NCBI GenBank assembly: GCA_903830725.1
Contig: CAIKVH010000018.1
Coordinates: forward strand, 30,929 to 94,928
Length of the DNA stretch: 64,000 bases
Origin: an uncultured Burkholderiales bacterium
Lineage (GTDB): Bacteria > Pseudomonadota > Gammaproteobacteria > Burkholderiales > Burkholderiaceae_C
Direction: 5' to 3'
Part shown: piece by piece, positions 40,361-49,433 of the stretch
How the letters are laid out: each line of letters starts with the position of its first letter
How positions within the stretch are numbered: position 1 is the first letter of the stretch
Notes under the pieces: generated by a model
What the model was told of the DNA's origin: nothing
What the model saw: the letters and a program-made list of their open reading frames with translations, nothing else
Database searches by the model: none
Program-made: the position numbers and the translations under genes

Positions 40361-40518
40361 ACCGAATCATAAGCCCCATTTAGTTAAGCGCTTGAAATAG
40401 TTTCATAAATTATGGCCCCCTTTAATCTCACTTTAACCGTATCCCCTTGGTCGGTGTACCATGTCTACATGCCATATTTTCAATATGGTCGATATCCTAG
40501 ATCAGTTGGAGACTTCCC

Positions 40519-41973
40519 TTGAACGCACCTCAAACTATGGATCAGTTCAGTCTATTTTCTGAACGCCGATTTTGGCCGTTTTTTTATGCTCAATTCTTAG
40601 GTGCTTTTAACGATAATTTATTTAAATTTGCAACCACTTTACTCATTACCTATCAATGGCAAGTCGCTTGGCTTCCTCCAAGCTTAGCCGGTCTAATTAT
40701 TGGCGGTGTCTTTATTCTTCCCTTTGTTCTTTTTTCGGCCATGAGTGGGCAACTAGCAGATTATTTTGACAAAGCACGAATCCTACAGTTTGTAAAAGTC
40801 TTGGAGGTCGTGATCATGCTGATCGCATCGATGGGCTTTTACGTTCACTCTCCACTCGTTTTGCTAGTTTGTATTTTTCTAATGGGTTTGCACTCTACTT
40901 TGTTCGGCCCTGCAAAATATTCATATCTCCCCGAACGGTTCAATACCGGCGAACTCTTAGGTGCAAATGCACTCGTCGAAGCGGGAACGTTTTTAGCGAT
41001 TCTCCTTGGCAACTTACTAGGAGGTTTTTTAATTTCCACCGATTACATCGCTCAATCTGCACACACCCAGGTCTCGTTGGCTTGTATTTGCCTAGCTGTT
41101 GCGGGACTTATAAGTAGTTGGTTTATACCCAGTCTAACGTCCTCTTCCAATGACTCAGAAGCCACATACTCGTCAGATGCTTTTGCTATTCTTAGGGCCG
41201 TATTTACAAAGTGGAATCCCTTAAAGCAAACGGGTCATACCTTACGCGAGGCCAATAATATTGCCGGCATGAGGGCTGCAATGTTTGGTATCAGTTGGAT
41301 GTGGTTTTACGGCGCTGTATTTTTAAGCATTTTCCCAAGCTTTTCCAAAGATTTACTAAATGGCAACGCTGGCGTAGCGTCTTTACTTCTATTCGTTTTT
41401 TCTATGGGGCTGGGTGCAGGGGCACTTTTATGCACATCTTTAAAACACCCCGATTATGAACTTGGACTTGTCTTTGTTGGACTTTTGGGGATGACCATTT
41501 TCACCTTCGACTTGGCCTACAGCGTTAACGCACAAGCCTATGCCAGTTCCTTGTTTGAATTTCACAAGCCTCAACTCCTTTCTCGGCCAGCAGATGCTGT
41601 ACTACTCAATATTATGGGCTTCTTATCCAAAGCTGGTAGCTTTAGGATCCTGATTGATCTTTGTTTAGTATCCGCCTCTGTCGGCTTATTTAGCGTCCCT
41701 TTGTATACTTTTATTCAATCTTATTGCCCACCCGAGAGCTGCGCCAAAACTATTGCTGCAAACAACATATTGAATGCCCTATTTATGATATCAAGTGCAT
41801 TCATCGTTGGATTTCTTTTATTTCTAGGTCTGAGCATTACTCAAGTTTTTTTATTTTTATCGGTCTCTAATTTTCTGGCACTATTTTATTTAGCCATTCA
41901 GTTACCACAATTGAAAACTCACTTTGTTTCTTCTGTTCGCGAATGGATACGCGACTTTAAAAACCCCTTTTGA
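40519..41973 (+). CDS. LplT-like MFS lysophospholipid carrier
   Basis: 484 residues, about twelve helices. FSERRFWPFFYAQFLGAFNDNLFKFATTLLITYQ is the common N-terminus of the LplT and Aas-MFS group that flips lysophospholipids across the inner membrane. LYGPAKYSYLPE-like sequence is present as LFGPAKYSYLPERFNTGELLGANALVEAGTFLAILLGNLLGG. Unlike the fused Aas type it lacks an acyltransferase domain, and no such gene lies beside it. The start is TTG with TTGGAGAC about nine bases before it. Confidence 0.85.
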   Translation: MNAPQTMDQFSLFSERRFWPFFYAQFLGAFNDNLFKFATTLLITYQWQVAWLPPSLAGLIIGGVFILPFVLFSAMSGQLADYFDKARILQFVKVLEVVIMLIASMGFYVHSPLVLLVCIFLMGLHSTLFGPAKYSYLPERFNTGELLGANALVEAGTFLAILLGNLLGGFLISTDYIAQSAHTQVSLACICLAVAGLISSWFIPSLTSSSNDSEATYSSDAFAILRAVFTKWNPLKQTGHTLREANNIAGMRAAMFGISWMWFYGAVFLSIFPSFSKDLLNGNAGVASLLLFVFSMGLGAGALLCTSLKHPDYELGLVFVGLLGMTIFTFDLAYSVNAQAYASSLFEFHKPQLLSRPADAVLLNIMGFLSKAGSFRILIDLCLVSASVGLFSVPLYTFIQSYCPPESCAKTIAANNILNALFMISSAFIVGFLLFLGLSITQVFLFLSVSNFLALFYLAIQLPQLKTHFVSSVREWIRDFKNPF

Positions 41974-42098
41974 AGTCAAAGATTGTTCACTTTTTTATCA
42001 GTATTGAGTGTTTTTACCCATTCTTCTTTTTTAAGTCTGTTTTTTTGGTTCTAATCCAGTCATAATTGTGCATTCTCATTGTGAAATTCAAGGCATAT

Positions 42099-42590
42099 AT
42101 GGCATCTGTAAATAAAGTTATCCTGGTAGGCAATTGTGGGCGTGATCCAGAGATTCGGTACCTGCCATCTGGTCAGGCGGTTGCGAACATTAGTATCGCA
42201 ACATCCTCTAAACGCAAAGATAAGACGAGTGGCGAATATGTTGACGACACCCAGTGGCACCGCGTTACCTTTTATGATCGACTCGCGGAGATTGCCGGCG
42301 AGTATGTAAAAAAAGGGCGCCCTGTTTACGTTGAAGGGCGACTCAAGTACGGAAAATACACCGATAAAGACGGTATCGAAAAAAATACTGTTGATATCAT
42401 CGCAACCGAGTTACAACTGCTAGGCGGACGTGAGGGAGCAGGCAATGCATCTCCCTCTGGCTCTGAGGAAAGCACCTCATCTCGTCCGACTTCTGGTTCT
42501 AGCCAAGCAAGCGCAAGTCGTTCGGACAACGCAACTAAACCTGGCGCTAAAACAGGGTTTGACGACATGGATGATGACATCCCGTTTTAA
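42099..42590 (+). CDS. ssb: Single-stranded DNA-binding protein
   Basis: 163 residues from the ATG at 42099 with AAGG upstream; the track adds eleven residues before it. The OB fold begins ASVNKVILVGNCGRDPEIRYLPSGQAVANISIATS, and the C-terminus is the acidic tip DDMDDDIPF that binds repair proteins. A Ser/Gly-rich linker separates the two. The 3' end is followed by a strong terminator. Confidence 0.98.
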   Translation: MASVNKVILVGNCGRDPEIRYLPSGQAVANISIATSSKRKDKTSGEYVDDTQWHRVTFYDRLAEIAGEYVKKGRPVYVEGRLKYGKYTDKDGIEKNTVDIIATELQLLGGREGAGNASPSGSEESTSSRPTSGSSQASASRSDNATKPGAKTGFDDMDDDIPF

Positions 42591-42633
42591 TTATTGAAAC
42601 AATTAGCGACGCAAACTTAAGCTCTATTGCAAG

Positions 42634-42666
42634 AAAAAGGCTCCAGGTATCAACTGGAGCCTTTTT
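42634..42666. terminator. Bidirectional terminator between ssb and the epimerase gene
   Basis: AAAAAGGCTCCAG and CTGGAGCCTTTTT form a 13-bp stem with a 7-base loop, with T runs on both strands. The epimerase stop codon lies in the loop, so the hairpin overlaps its 3' end. Confidence 0.85.
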
Positions 42667-43519
42667 CTATAGTTAAACTCATATACGCACTGATTGACTC
42701 CCCCGGTTGCAACACCGTAATTCCGTAGTCATTGTGCACTGACCCATTAGTCGGCTTCATGTTAAGCGCGTTGTTAACATGACTTACCGGCTCTACTGCG
42801 ATTGAATTGATGCCTGGGTGGGTGTACACCACCAAGCGGGACAAGTTTGACTTTAAAGTGATATTGAAATCTTCATCTGTTATTTTTGCTTCCCCCACCC
42901 ACCCCTCAAAACAATGGTCTATTTTTAAATCAGAACACACCTGGTTTAACCCTTCAGACACAATTGAGTGTGTTGGTAATTTGTCTTCCCCCATCTCCCA
43001 ACGCGCCTTTGCTTGGAACGTTATTTGTGTATTTTCCCTTTTTATAAAGTAAGGGTGCCAACCCAAGCCAACTGGAGTTGGTTTGGAATCTTGGTTGGTG
43101 ATTGATAGCGTTTGATGAAGCTCATTACCCTTTAGCTGAATAGCCTGAGAGGCATCGAAATCAAACGGCCAACCGCCATCCGCTCGGTGTTCAAAAGACA
43201 ATAGCGTGAAATACTCACCTTGTTCCAGTACATTCCACGGTCTTTGCCAGCCCACTCCGTGAATGGCGTGTGGCTCATCTGCATTATTGCGAATCAACGG
43301 ATGATCGGTCCCCATCCACTGCAGCGTAGCATGTCCTATCCGATTAGAAAATGGTACAAGTGGAAAACTTCCAGCCTCCCTTGCACTCTTTATTTTTTGA
43401 ATGTCAACTCCTCGCAAAACCGAGCGTCCATCCATTTCTAAACAAATTATTGATCCACCTAGATCCGCACTTATCACACACCTCATGTGATCGTTTTGAA
43501 GAACTATTCCTTGATGCAT
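42650..43519 (-). CDS. Aldose 1-epimerase family protein
   Basis: 289 residues. A galactose mutarotase-like beta-sandwich protein. LVPFSNRIGHATLQWMGTDHPL, HAIHGVGWQRPWNVLEQG (conserved His) and GLGWHPYFIKR (second His) are present, with a carboxylate expected in HPGINSIAVEPVSHVNNALNM. The closest named relatives are GalM and the YeaD-type hexose-6-phosphate mutarotases; it is nearer the GalM branch. AGGAGAACCT before the ATG is a good ribosome-binding site. It is separated from PII by 59 bases. Confidence 0.82.
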   Translation of the reverse strand: MHQGIVLQNDHMRCVISADLGGSIICLEMDGRSVLRGVDIQKIKSAREAGSFPLVPFSNRIGHATLQWMGTDHPLIRNNADEPHAIHGVGWQRPWNVLEQGEYFTLLSFEHRADGGWPFDFDASQAIQLKGNELHQTLSITNQDSKPTPVGLGWHPYFIKRENTQITFQAKARWEMGEDKLPTHSIVSEGLNQVCSDLKIDHCFEGWVGEAKITDEDFNITLKSNLSRLVVYTHPGINSIAVEPVSHVNNALNMKPTNGSVHNDYGITVLQPGESISAYMSLTIEKGSS

Positions 43520-43578
43520 AGGTTCTCCTGGCTTGCCACAACGTTAAATCTTGGGCAAATAACTAGCAATAATTAAAA

Positions 43579-43932
<354 letters not shown>

Positions 43933-43948
43933 TTAAGTGATAAAGTTA

Positions 43949-44794
43949 TTAAAAGTTTTTCTTAAGGCCTAAAACAAGCGTTCCGCCCGCAAGATTGGTT
44001 GTGCCCGAACCTGGCAAGACATCATTGATATGGCTACCACGCTTAGACCAATCTGTTGCAATTGCTGTTGCACTCACAACTATCCCGTCAAAATCCTTAT
44101 TAAGAGAAAGAGAGTAATCGTTATAGTCCGTCACCCCTGAAGTTACCTGCGCGGCGTTAGAAACTTTCATTCGCTGGTTTCCGTAGTGCAAAACACTTGA
44201 ATATCCATCGCCTAAGTAAAAACTATAGCTTAGGTCAACGTACATACTATTCTTTGAGCTTGTATAGCCGAATAAATTACTTAACGAGTCAAAATATTTA
44301 ATCTCGAACGCTCCAAAATTCACGGAACCGTAAAGTTCCGTAGTCGCTGCGTTGGAAAAATTACCAGACACCCCGTTGTATTTGTTTGATACTCCACCCA
44401 AATTATTGGTAGGGAAAAAATAATCCAACACTCCTACATCGAAACCCATCGACTCGGAAAAAGAACCTTTGTATCCAGCATAAAAATCCATCTCTAATGG
44501 ACCCCTAGCGGATTGATTGGAGGGACTGGCAGAGTCGGCACTGTCCTTGATCCAAGAAATCGTTGAGTTCCAATTGCCGGCGTAAAAGCCACTCTTATCT
44601 GCAAAGTCCTCGCCAAATTGAAAAGCTGGCTTGTGTGCAGAACGCGAAATTCCGCGGTATCTGTAATCCGTTACCAATCCTGCGTTATAGGTTATGGCTG
44701 ACTCTGCCTCTGCCGTTGTTGTTTGAGCATTTGCAGAAATAGCGCCCCATGAACCTATTGCGATGATTGCAACTGTTATTTTTTTAAATTTCAC
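43949..44794 (-). CDS. TorF-family putative porin
   Basis: 281 residues with a signal peptide (AIIAIGSWGAISANA before QTT). Family TIGR02001. ITYNAGLVTDYRYRGISRSAHKPAFQFGEDFADKSGFYAGNWNSTISW, MDFYAGYKGSF, and the C-terminal LAGGTLVLGLKKNF fit. Such genes often sit next to glnK-amtB in Burkholderiales, suggesting a role in ammonium or nitrogen compound uptake. Here it stands directly before PII on the same strand. The start codon is GTG. Confidence 0.85.
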   Translation of the reverse strand: MKFKKITVAIIAIGSWGAISANAQTTTAEAESAITYNAGLVTDYRYRGISRSAHKPAFQFGEDFADKSGFYAGNWNSTISWIKDSADSASPSNQSARGPLEMDFYAGYKGSFSESMGFDVGVLDYFFPTNNLGGVSNKYNGVSGNFSNAATTELYGSVNFGAFEIKYFDSLSNLFGYTSSKNSMYVDLSYSFYLGDGYSSVLHYGNQRMKVSNAAQVTSGVTDYNDYSLSLNKDFDGIVVSATAIATDWSKRGSHINDVLPGSGTTNLAGGTLVLGLKKNF

Positions 44795-44983
44795 GTATAT
44801 TCCCGAACGTTTTACTACTTGTCCGCGTCGACTCTAAATGTCTCATGTGAACCGTTCTTTTATTTTCTCACGTTTTATGCATGCTTTAAGAATGGCACAA
44901 CGCTGAATCTTTACTTTGACCGCACCAAATCCATGGTTACGGTTAAACTATATAAAACCCAATCCTAGCCATTTAGTATTCAT

Positions 44984-47701
44984 TTACAAATTGGGAGCTA
45001 GCATTCGCTGTAATTGTTTTTCACCTATCCCTTGCCGCGTTGCCAAATCACTGACCTGATCTGCTCCAATTCGCCCCACATTAAAGTATTTTGCCTCTGG
45101 ATGCGCCATATAGAACCCACAAACGCTCGCTGCGGGGTTCATTGCAAGGCTCTCCGTTAGAGACATTCCTATCTCTTCGCACTGCAGTGCATCAAACAGT
45201 TCACGCTTAACACTATGGTCGGGACAGGCGGGATAGCCCGGAGCGGGTCTAATGCCAATATATTTTTCTGCGATCAAGTCATGCTGCGTTAGTGATTCAT
45301 CAGCACTATAGCCCCATAAATCGGTCCTCACTCTGGCGTGCATACATTCTGCTAATGCCTCAGCTAATCGATCTGCTAGAGCTTTGAACATAATCGCACT
45401 GTAGTCATCGTGATCGTCCGTAAAGAACTTGTCCCTCACTTCCACCCCTATTCCTGCAGTTACTGCAAAAATACCCACATAATCTTTTATGCCCTTGGCA
45501 CCAACAAAGTCTGATAAACATCTGTTGGGTCGCCCTTGTTGCTTTTGGGATTGTTGCCTTAGTCCAAACCACGTAAACAAGGGCACATCTCGTTCCTCGT
45601 TGGTCCAAACGACGATGTCATCTCCACTTTGATTCGCAGGATACAGACCAACCACCGCCTGCGCTGTGAGCCATCTTCCATCTATTAAACGCGTCAACAT
45701 GCGCCGCGCGTCACTCATTAACCTTACAGCTTCAGCTCCCACGATTTCGTCTTTCAAAATGGCCGGATATGGGCCCGCCAAGTCCCACGTCTGAAAGAAC
45801 GGTCCCCAGTCTATGTACTGCTCTAACTCTGAGAGATTAAAGTTTTTGAATACTCGTTTCCCAATAAATTTTGGCCTCGCCGGCGTGTAGTTTGTAAAGT
45901 CTACGGTCGCTTTATTGGCCCTTGCTTGCGCTAAAGTTACAAGTGGAACAAGTTTTTTGTTCGCATGCTGCTCTCGAACGCGTGCGTAATCTAAATTTAA
46001 TTCATTGATATATGCGCTAGCTTGATCGGACAATAGTCCTTGAGCCACGCCGACACTCCTAGATGCATCGGGCACATAAACAACTGGCCCCTCATAGTGT
46101 GGGGCAATTTTGACCGCCGTATGAACTCGACTCGTTGTGGCGCCACCAATCAGTAAGGGAATTTTTTTAATTCGAAAATAATCATCCTTTTGCATCTCAC
46201 TGGCCACGTGCTGCATCTCCTCCAAACTCGGCGTAATCAAACCCGATAATCCTATGATGTCAGCACCCTCAACCTTTGCTAGGGCTAATATTTCATGGCA
46301 GGGGACCATGACACCCATATTGACCACATCAAAGTTATTGCACTGCAAAACAACAGTCACTATATTTTTACCAATATCGTGAACATCCCCCTTTACTGTT
46401 GCAATCACAATTTTGCCCTTGGTCCTGACCTCTTCTCCCGCAGCTTGTTGTCGCAATTTTTCTTGCTCAATATAAGGAATTAAATGGGCCACCGCTTGTT
46501 TCATAACCCTTGCGGATTTAACTACTTGAGGAAGAAACATCTTCCCCTGTCCAAATAGGTCTCCAACTATATTCATTCCGTCCATCAAAGGACCCTCAAT
46601 CACGTGCAAAGGTCGCCCCCCTTTGGCTAAGACTTCTTGATAGGCTTCCTCAGTGTCTTGGGCAATGAATTCAGTTATGCCGTGAACTAGTGCGTGAGCT
46701 AGTCGCTGAGCAACTCCGATGGGTGCCTCAGCTGTGCCTCTCCAACTATTTTTCTCCCCCTCATCCTTGGCCTGTCCCTTTGCTTGTTCAGCAATTTCTA
46801 TAAGTCTTTCTGCGGAATCACTGCGTCGATTTAAAACTACATCCTCTACGCGCTCGCGCAGATTAGGCTCTAAATCATCGTATACACCAACCATCCCCGC
46901 ATTAACGATCCCCATGTCCATACCGGCCTTAATTGCGTGATATAGAAATACGGTATGAATCGCTTCACGAACCGGATCGTTTCCTCTAAAAGAAAAGCTC
47001 ACATTAGAGACGCCACCCGAAACCTTTGCTCCTGGTAAGTTTTCTTTAATCCACCGCGTTGCATTGATGAAATCGACAGCGTAATTGTTGTGCTCTTCGA
47101 TCCCCGTTGCTACTGCAAATATGTTGGGGTCGAAAATAATATCCTCCGCTGGAAACCCAACTGAATCAACTAATAAGGTGTAAGCGCGTTGGCAAATTTC
47201 AATTTTCCGCTGATACGTATCCGCTTGCCCCCTTTCATCAAAAGCCATTACAACTGTCGCAGCTCCGTAGCGTCTAATTAACTTGGCCTGGCGAATAAAC
47301 TCCTGCTCGCCTTCCTTCATGCTGATGGAGTTCACAATTCCTTTGCCTTGAAGACAACGAAGTCCCGCCTCAATCACTGTCCATTTAGAACTATCTATCA
47401 TGATCGGTACCCGCGCTATGTCGGGCTCAGAGGCCAATAGATTTAAGAACTTAACCATTGCAGCTTGACTATCAAGCATTGCCTCGTCCATGTTGATATC
47501 TATGATCTGTGCGCCGTTTTCTACTTGCTGACGCGCTACTGCAAGCGCTTGCTCGTACTCTTCGTTCAGGATCATTCGCGCAAAAGCCTTAGAACCAGTA
47601 ACGTTAGTTCTTTCTCCAATATTGACAAATAAAGTATTTTGATCAATAGTGATAGGCTCTAAACCGGAGAGCCTTAGTGGAGAAATAATTTGACTTGTCA
47701 T
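44984..47701 (-). CDS. metH: Methionine synthase, C-terminal part (pterin, B12 and reactivation domains)
   Basis: 905 residues, lacking the homocysteine domain, which is encoded by the next gene upstream. The pterin-binding domain begins [20 protein letters not shown]. The cobalamin lower ligand is in [25 protein letters not shown], with [13 protein letters not shown]. The AdoMet reactivation domain has [21 protein letters not shown]. The gene is cobalamin-dependent MetH split in two. The ATG follows a hairpin whose 3' arm (AGGTGAG) is its ribosome-binding site. No cobalamin riboswitch was seen. Confidence 0.96.
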   Translation of the reverse strand: MTSQIISPLRLSGLEPITIDQNTLFVNIGERTNVTGSKAFARMILNEEYEQALAVARQQVENGAQIIDINMDEAMLDSQAAMVKFLNLLASEPDIARVPIMIDSSKWTVIEAGLRCLQGKGIVNSISMKEGEQEFIRQAKLIRRYGAATVVMAFDERGQADTYQRKIEICQRAYTLLVDSVGFPAEDIIFDPNIFAVATGIEEHNNYAVDFINATRWIKENLPGAKVSGGVSNVSFSFRGNDPVREAIHTVFLYHAIKAGMDMGIVNAGMVGVYDDLEPNLRERVEDVVLNRRSDSAERLIEIAEQAKGQAKDEGEKNSWRGTAEAPIGVAQRLAHALVHGITEFIAQDTEEAYQEVLAKGGRPLHVIEGPLMDGMNIVGDLFGQGKMFLPQVVKSARVMKQAVAHLIPYIEQEKLRQQAAGEEVRTKGKIVIATVKGDVHDIGKNIVTVVLQCNNFDVVNMGVMVPCHEILALAKVEGADIIGLSGLITPSLEEMQHVASEMQKDDYFRIKKIPLLIGGATTSRVHTAVKIAPHYEGPVVYVPDASRSVGVAQGLLSDQASAYINELNLDYARVREQHANKKLVPLVTLAQARANKATVDFTNYTPARPKFIGKRVFKNFNLSELEQYIDWGPFFQTWDLAGPYPAILKDEIVGAEAVRLMSDARRMLTRLIDGRWLTAQAVVGLYPANQSGDDIVVWTNEERDVPLFTWFGLRQQSQKQQGRPNRCLSDFVGAKGIKDYVGIFAVTAGIGVEVRDKFFTDDHDDYSAIMFKALADRLAEALAECMHARVRTDLWGYSADESLTQHDLIAEKYIGIRPAPGYPACPDHSVKRELFDALQCEEIGMSLTESLAMNPAASVCGFYMAHPEAKYFNVGRIGADQVSDLATRQGIGEKQLQRMLAPNL

Positions 47702-47706
47702 TGATA

Positions 47707-47734
47707 CTCACCTGGAAAAAAAGGTACAGGTGAG
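47707..47734 (-). promoter_or_regulatory. Hairpin covering the ribosome-binding site of the second metH half
   Basis: CTCACCTG and CAGGTGAG (8 bp) surround a T-rich loop on the transcript. The second arm contains the AGGTGA Shine-Dalgarno site, six bases before the ATG. Translation could depend on its opening. Confidence 0.5.
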
Positions 47735-47813
47735 CGTCGTTTAAATATGGAGGCGCCCAAGCCTGTCAAATTTATATTTGATGCAACGCTCCTTGGGAAC
47801 TTAAATTTTACTC

Positions 47814-48860
47814 CTAATCAGAATAAAAATGGTGCTTACCCAATTTTCTTGCCTGCATTTTTTCAACGCTCAATGCAATAGCCCCAATATGATCTGGCGT
47901 CGTCCCACAACAGCCTCCCAAAATATTGACTAGCCCACTTTCTGCAAACTCATGGAGTAATCGACTTGTTACTTCAGGCGTCTCATCAAACCCCGTATCA
48001 CTCATCGGATTGGGTAAGCCTGCGTTAGGATAACAACTGATAAACGTATCCTCAGCCACCTTGGCCAACTCTTGCATGTATGGGCGCATCAAAGCAGCCC
48101 CAAGCGCGCAGTTAAGCCCTACGGCTAAGGGTTTTGCGTGGCGAACACTGTTCCAAAATGCTGAAACAGTTTGTCCACTTAAAATTCTTCCGGAAGCATC
48201 AGTCACGGTGCCACTTATTATGAGAGGCAAACGCTCACTTGTATTTTCAAAATATTCTTCAATCGCAAATAAAGCCGCTTTTGCATTCAATGTGTCAAAA
48301 ATAGTTTCCACCATCAACACGTCTACTCCGCCTTCAACCAGAGCAGCGACTTGCTCATAGTACGCTTTGCGCAATTCCTCAAACGTCACATTGCGCGCCC
48401 CAGGGTCATTTACATCAGGAGATAAACTAGCCGTTTTGGGTGTTGGGCCCAAAGCGCCAACAACAAACCTTGGTTTTGCTGAGGTTGAAAACTCTACACA
48501 GGCCAATTTAGCCAAGCGCGCCGACTCCAAATTCATCTCCCCAACAAGCCCTTGCATATCGTAGTCGGCCTGCGCAATAGAAGTTGCGCCAAATGTGTTG
48601 GTTTCTATTAAATCCGCCCCAGCCGCTAAATATCCTTTATGAATATCTAAAATAATATCTGGCCTTGTCAAGCTGAGTAGCTCATTGTTACCCTTCACAT
48701 CCTTGTGAAAGGCTTTGAACCTTTGTCCCCTAAAGTCATTTTCTTGCAATTTGAAACGTTGAATCATTGTCCCCATAGCGCCGTCCAATATTGCAATGCG
48801 CTCTTTCAGGATGTTTGGCAACGCCTGCGCCCGGGTGTAACTTTGTTTTATAGGGTTCAT
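47814..48860 (-). CDS. metH: Methionine synthase, N-terminal homocysteine-binding part
   Basis: 348 residues. The zinc-binding homocysteine methyltransferase domain of Met[27 protein letters not shown] at the start is typical; the zinc ligands are in [15 protein letters not shown] and [32 protein letters not shown] and [18 protein letters not shown] are also conserved. It is separated by 112 bases from the C-terminal half. The two chains together (1253 residues) match the length of single-chain MetH, so the pair is a gene split and not a loss. Confidence 0.95.
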   Translation of the reverse strand: MNPIKQSYTRAQALPNILKERIAILDGAMGTMIQRFKLQENDFRGQRFKAFHKDVKGNNELLSLTRPDIILDIHKGYLAAGADLIETNTFGATSIAQADYDMQGLVGEMNLESARLAKLACVEFSTSAKPRFVVGALGPTPKTASLSPDVNDPGARNVTFEELRKAYYEQVAALVEGGVDVLMVETIFDTLNAKAALFAIEEYFENTSERLPLIISGTVTDASGRILSGQTVSAFWNSVRHAKPLAVGLNCALGAALMRPYMQELAKVAEDTFISCYPNAGLPNPMSDTGFDETPEVTSRLLHEFAESGLVNILGGCCGTTPDHIGAIALSVEKMQARKLGKHHFYSD

Positions 48861-49023
48861 GTAGACATTGTAAAAGGTCTAAAGCATTCCCCGTGGCTGC
48901 AATTTTGCCCTTCCCCAACCCATGAAAAACGCTCATAACTTTGATTTAGCTACAAAATGATTGAATTTCTAAGCAGAAAAGCATAAAATATTGGACTACG
49001 ATTTAAGTTTCAAGGTCGCCAAT

Positions 49024-49167
49024 ATGTCTCAAAATACGAACTCTGCCCATGACTCCTCTGAGCCGGATGTAATCGAGTCCATCGTTCCGCTTATGCCCAT
49101 TGTTTTACCTATTGCTGGCGGGATCTTAATTTTCCTACTGGCTTTTATTGCTGTATTTATGGCTTGA
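49024..49167 (+). CDS. Small single-helix membrane protein (47 residues)
   Basis: Not in the ORF track because of its size. It starts MSQNTNSAHDSSEPDVIESI and has one long hydrophobic segment VLPIAGGILIFLLAFIAVFMA at the C-terminus, so the N-terminus is soluble and acidic. Two terminators follow the stop (49186-49237), consistent with a real independent gene. It lies alone between divergent metH and pckG, on the plus strand. I do not recognise the family. The ribosome-binding site (AAGGTC) is weak. It may be a membrane anchor or regulator, but no function can be stated. Confidence 0.6.
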   Translation: MSQNTNSAHDSSEPDVIESIVPLMPIVLPIAGGILIFLLAFIAVFMA

Positions 49168-49185
49168 ACAGCCTTAGGTTTTTAG

Positions 49186-49209
49186 CAACTCTTAGTACTG
49201 AGTTGTTTT
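49186..49209 (+). terminator. First of two tandem terminators after the small membrane protein
   Basis: CAACTC and GAGTTG (6 bp, 8-base loop) followed by TTTT, 18 bases past the stop. Confidence 0.55.
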
Positions 49210-49237
49210 AAAAGCATTTTTTATAAACTGCTTTTTT
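49210..49237 (+). terminator. Second tandem terminator after the small membrane protein
   Basis: AAAAGCA and TGCTTTT with a 12-base AT-rich loop, then two more T. It stands right behind the first hairpin. Confidence 0.6.
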
Positions 49238-49240
49238 CAC

Positions 49241-49325
49241 GAGTCCACTTTTCCGTACCGAACGTGGCAAATATGGACTCATGTTTTCCCCTATACGTTT
49301 TCGAATGCAGGAAATTAAAATTTCC
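49241..49325 (+). repeat. Inverted repeats in the pckG upstream region
   Basis: GAGTCCA (49241-49247) pairs with TGGACTC (49274-49280), with CCAC/GTGG nested inside. GGAAATT pairs with AATTTCC at 49310-49325. They could be operators or a leader structure controlling pckG; the regulator is unknown. Confidence 0.35.
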
Positions 49326-49433
49326 TCAACTCTCATCCCATAAGCTCTTGAAGGTAAACCTCGTTTCTAAAACTTGTCATGCTTGCATTACAGGTGGTTT
49401 TCCTTCAACAACTTTAGTCCGGAGAACCTCTGT

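Noticed and set aside
44795-44983. Sigma-54 or NtrC sites before torF-glnB
   Set aside because: A TGGCAC and a GCACCA/TGGT pair occur, but the spacing and orientation do not match the consensus.
48861-49020. Cobalamin or SAM riboswitch upstream of metH
   Set aside because: The leader is short and no B12-box, SAM box or matching stem arrangement was seen; also nothing upstream of metX.
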